Positions 23,951 to 25,272 of a stretch of DNA of 25,272 bases are shown piece by piece (within the stretch, counting starts at the first letter, position 1; each line of letters opens with the position of its first letter). Below the pieces are notes generated by a model, which was given only the letters and a program-made list of their open reading frames with translations, was not told the origin of the DNA and ran no database searches. The DNA comes from a bacterium (GTDB lineage: Bacteria; Hydrogenedentota; Hydrogenedentia; Hydrogenedentiales; SLHB01), in assembly GCA_024231375.1 (NCBI GenBank), contig JAAEQP010000260.1, positions 1 through 25,272 on the forward strand. Reading direction: 5' to 3'. Position numbers and translations under genes: made by a program.

Positions 23951-25272
23951 CTAGGCGGGTTCGTCGATCATCTGGCCTTCGAGCCAATGGTTGCGCCATC
24001 CGGTGACTCGAATCTCGGCCATTTCGCCGATTTCGAGGGAAGCGTCCTTCACCGTGATAGGACGAAATCCGTCGGTACGGCCGTTGATGGCGCCTTGTTC
24101 GCGCGGATGAAAGCCGTCGAAGAGCACCGGCTCGACCGTTCCGACGGCCGCGTTCATCTGTTCTTCCGCGATCTGCTCCTGGAGTGCAATGACGCGCTGG
24201 AGCCGCTCGTTCTTGGTTTCCTTGGGGACGTCGTCGGGCAGCCGGGCAGCGCGGGTGCCGGGCCGCGGCGAATACATGAACGAGAAAAGTTGACTGAACC
24301 GCACTTCTCTGAGTACCCGCAGCGTTTCCTCAAACTCGTCGTCTGTTTCGCTCGGGAAACCGACGATGAGATCGGTGGTGATGGCGATGCCGGGGTTGAT
24401 GCGCTTCATGTACCGCACCTTGTCGAGATAGGTGTCGATGGTGTGGTTCCGGCGCATGAGGTCGAGGATACGGTCGGCCCCGGCCTGGAATGGCAGATGC
24501 AGATGGCTGCAGATGGTGTCGCGCTCGGCCATGAGGTCCGAGAGGGCGCTGTCCCAATCCTTTGGATGGGGCGACGTGAAGCGAACGCGTTTGAGGCCGT
24601 CGAGGCGGGACACGGTGTCGAGCAAGTCGATGAATCCGTAACCGTCGCGTGCGCGGTAGGAGTTGACGTTCTGCCCGAGCAGCCAGATTTCGCGGGCGCC
24701 ACGGGAGATGAGGTCGCGCGCTTCACGCAGGATATTGTCGGGTTCGCGGCTGACTTCGCGCCCGCGGGTATAGGGCACGATGCAGAAAGAACAGAAGTTG
24801 TCGCACCCTTTGGTGATGGCGAGGTAGGCCTTGCACCCGTCCACGTGGCCGGCTTCGACCCACTCGTCGGGGATGAAGTTCTGGACGCGGTCGGCGGGAC
24901 GCTTCAGCCATTTGGTCATGAGAACGCGCTCGCCGCGGCGGGCGGCCTCGATCATCTCGGGGAGTTGGAAGAAGTTGTCGGGACCGAACACGAGGTCGAC
25001 GGCCCGTTCGCGTTTGAGGATGGCTTCACCGGCTTGTTGGGCTACGCACCCCCCCACGCCGATGACGACCTCGGGGTTGCGATCCTTGTACTTGCGCAGA
25101 CGTCCGAGTTGGCTGTACACCTTGTTTTCGGGGTTTTCGCGGACGGAACAAGTGTTCAGCAGCAGCAGGGTGGCGTCTTCGGGCGAATCCGTCATCTCAT
25201 ACCCGTTCCGGGTAAGGACTTCGGCCATTCGCGCGCTGTCGTGTTCGTTCATCTGACAGCCGAAGGTCTGTA
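23951..25272 (-). CDS. miaB: tRNA i6A37 methylthiotransferase MiaB, 5' end cut by window edge
   Basis: At least 439 residues of the radical SAM enzyme that turns i6A37 into ms2i6A37 in UNN-decoding tRNAs. The frame is open to the right edge and begins QTFGCQMNEHDS, the family's first-cysteine motif, so an ATG at 25252 inside this motif is not the true start. Probably fewer than 20 residues are missing. LNTCSVRENPENK and VGGCVAQQ supply the other auxiliary-cluster cysteines. CDNFCSFC followed by IVPYTRGREVSR is the radical SAM motif. HLPFQAGADRILDLMRR and FPSETDDEF are also typical. The C-terminus has a TRAM domain (about the last 65 residues). It is the first visible gene of a miaB-mtaB-larE operon. 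Confidence 0.96.
   Translation of the reverse strand, partial: QTFGCQMNEHDSARMAEVLTRNGYEMTDSPEDATLLLLNTCSVRENPENKVYSQLGRLRKYKDRNPEVVIGVGGCVAQQAGEAILKRERAVDLVFGPDNFFQLPEMIEAARRGERVLMTKWLKRPADRVQNFIPDEWVEAGHVDGCKAYLAITKGCDNFCSFCIVPYTRGREVSREPDNILREARDLISRGAREIWLLGQNVNSYRARDGYGFIDLLDTVSRLDGLKRVRFTSPHPKDWDSALSDLMAERDTICSHLHLPFQAGADRILDLMRRNHTIDTYLDKVRYMKRINPGIAITTDLIVGFPSETDDEFEETLRVLREVRFSQLFSFMYSPRPGTRAARLPDDVPKETKNERLQRVIALQEQIAEEQMNAAVGTVEPVLFDGFHPREQGAINGRTDGFRPITVKDASLEIGEMAEIRVTGWRNHWLEGQMIDEPA

Noticed and set aside
1..25272. CRISPR array, tRNA, rRNA, transposase, integrase, toxin-antitoxin or phage-defence genes
   Set aside because: No repeated spacer pattern, cloverleaf sequence or characteristic protein motif was found on either strand. 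All substantial open frames are accounted for by the listed genes or their shadows.

Overview
This window comes from a GC-rich Gram-negative bacterium with a planctomycete-like accessory gene style. The clues are a GFxxxE-type prepilin with an H-X-DG C-terminus, a Tat/lipoprotein sulfatase, a secreted TIM-barrel protein and several surface-glycan enzymes. A relative of Planctomycetota, Lentisphaerota or Candidatus Hydrogenedentes is my inference; no rRNA or other phylogenetic marker is present. I see no tRNA, CRISPR array, insertion sequence or phage gene.

Layout. (a) 1-1205, minus: rhaA (L-rhamnose isomerase), cut by the left edge. (b) 1206-1604: divergent regulatory gap with a good sigma70-type promoter reading right. 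(c) 1605-2429, plus: pseudopilin-like protein, followed by a strong 13-bp hairpin. (d) 2698-5454, plus: two sugar-type ABC permeases and a flippase-like (LPG_synthase_TM) membrane protein. (e) 5451-7913, minus: a B12-binding radical SAM enzyme fused to an FkbM methyltransferase. (f) 8072-9704, minus: ruvA-ruvB. (g) 9857-16210, plus: a tightly packed run of secreted TIM-barrel protein, GT9, GT4, GT4 and AsnB-type amidotransferase. (h) 16336-19582, plus: secreted transglutaminase-like protein, YdbL/DUF1318-like lipoprotein and membrane-anchored metallophosphoesterase. (i) 19693-21796, plus: class I methyltransferase and sulfatase. (j) 21793-25272, minus: miaB-mtaB-larE, with miaB cut by the right edge.

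How the parts may fit. Rhamnose isomerase, carbohydrate ABC permeases, a sulfatase and a secreted TIM-barrel protein suggest use of sulfated or rhamnose-containing polysaccharide. The glycosyltransferases, AsnB, flippase-like protein and methyltransferases suggest synthesis and decoration of a surface glycan. The miaB-mtaB-larE group gathers three sulfur-insertion enzymes: two tRNA methylthiotransferases and the sulfur donor for the nickel-pincer cofactor.

The least ordinary items are the radical SAM-FkbM fusion, the GH-like/GT/AsnB operon, the two convergent gene pairs whose stop codons share one CTAG, the miaB-mtaB-larE operon, and several structured leaders. I found no clear evidence of a wholly new system.
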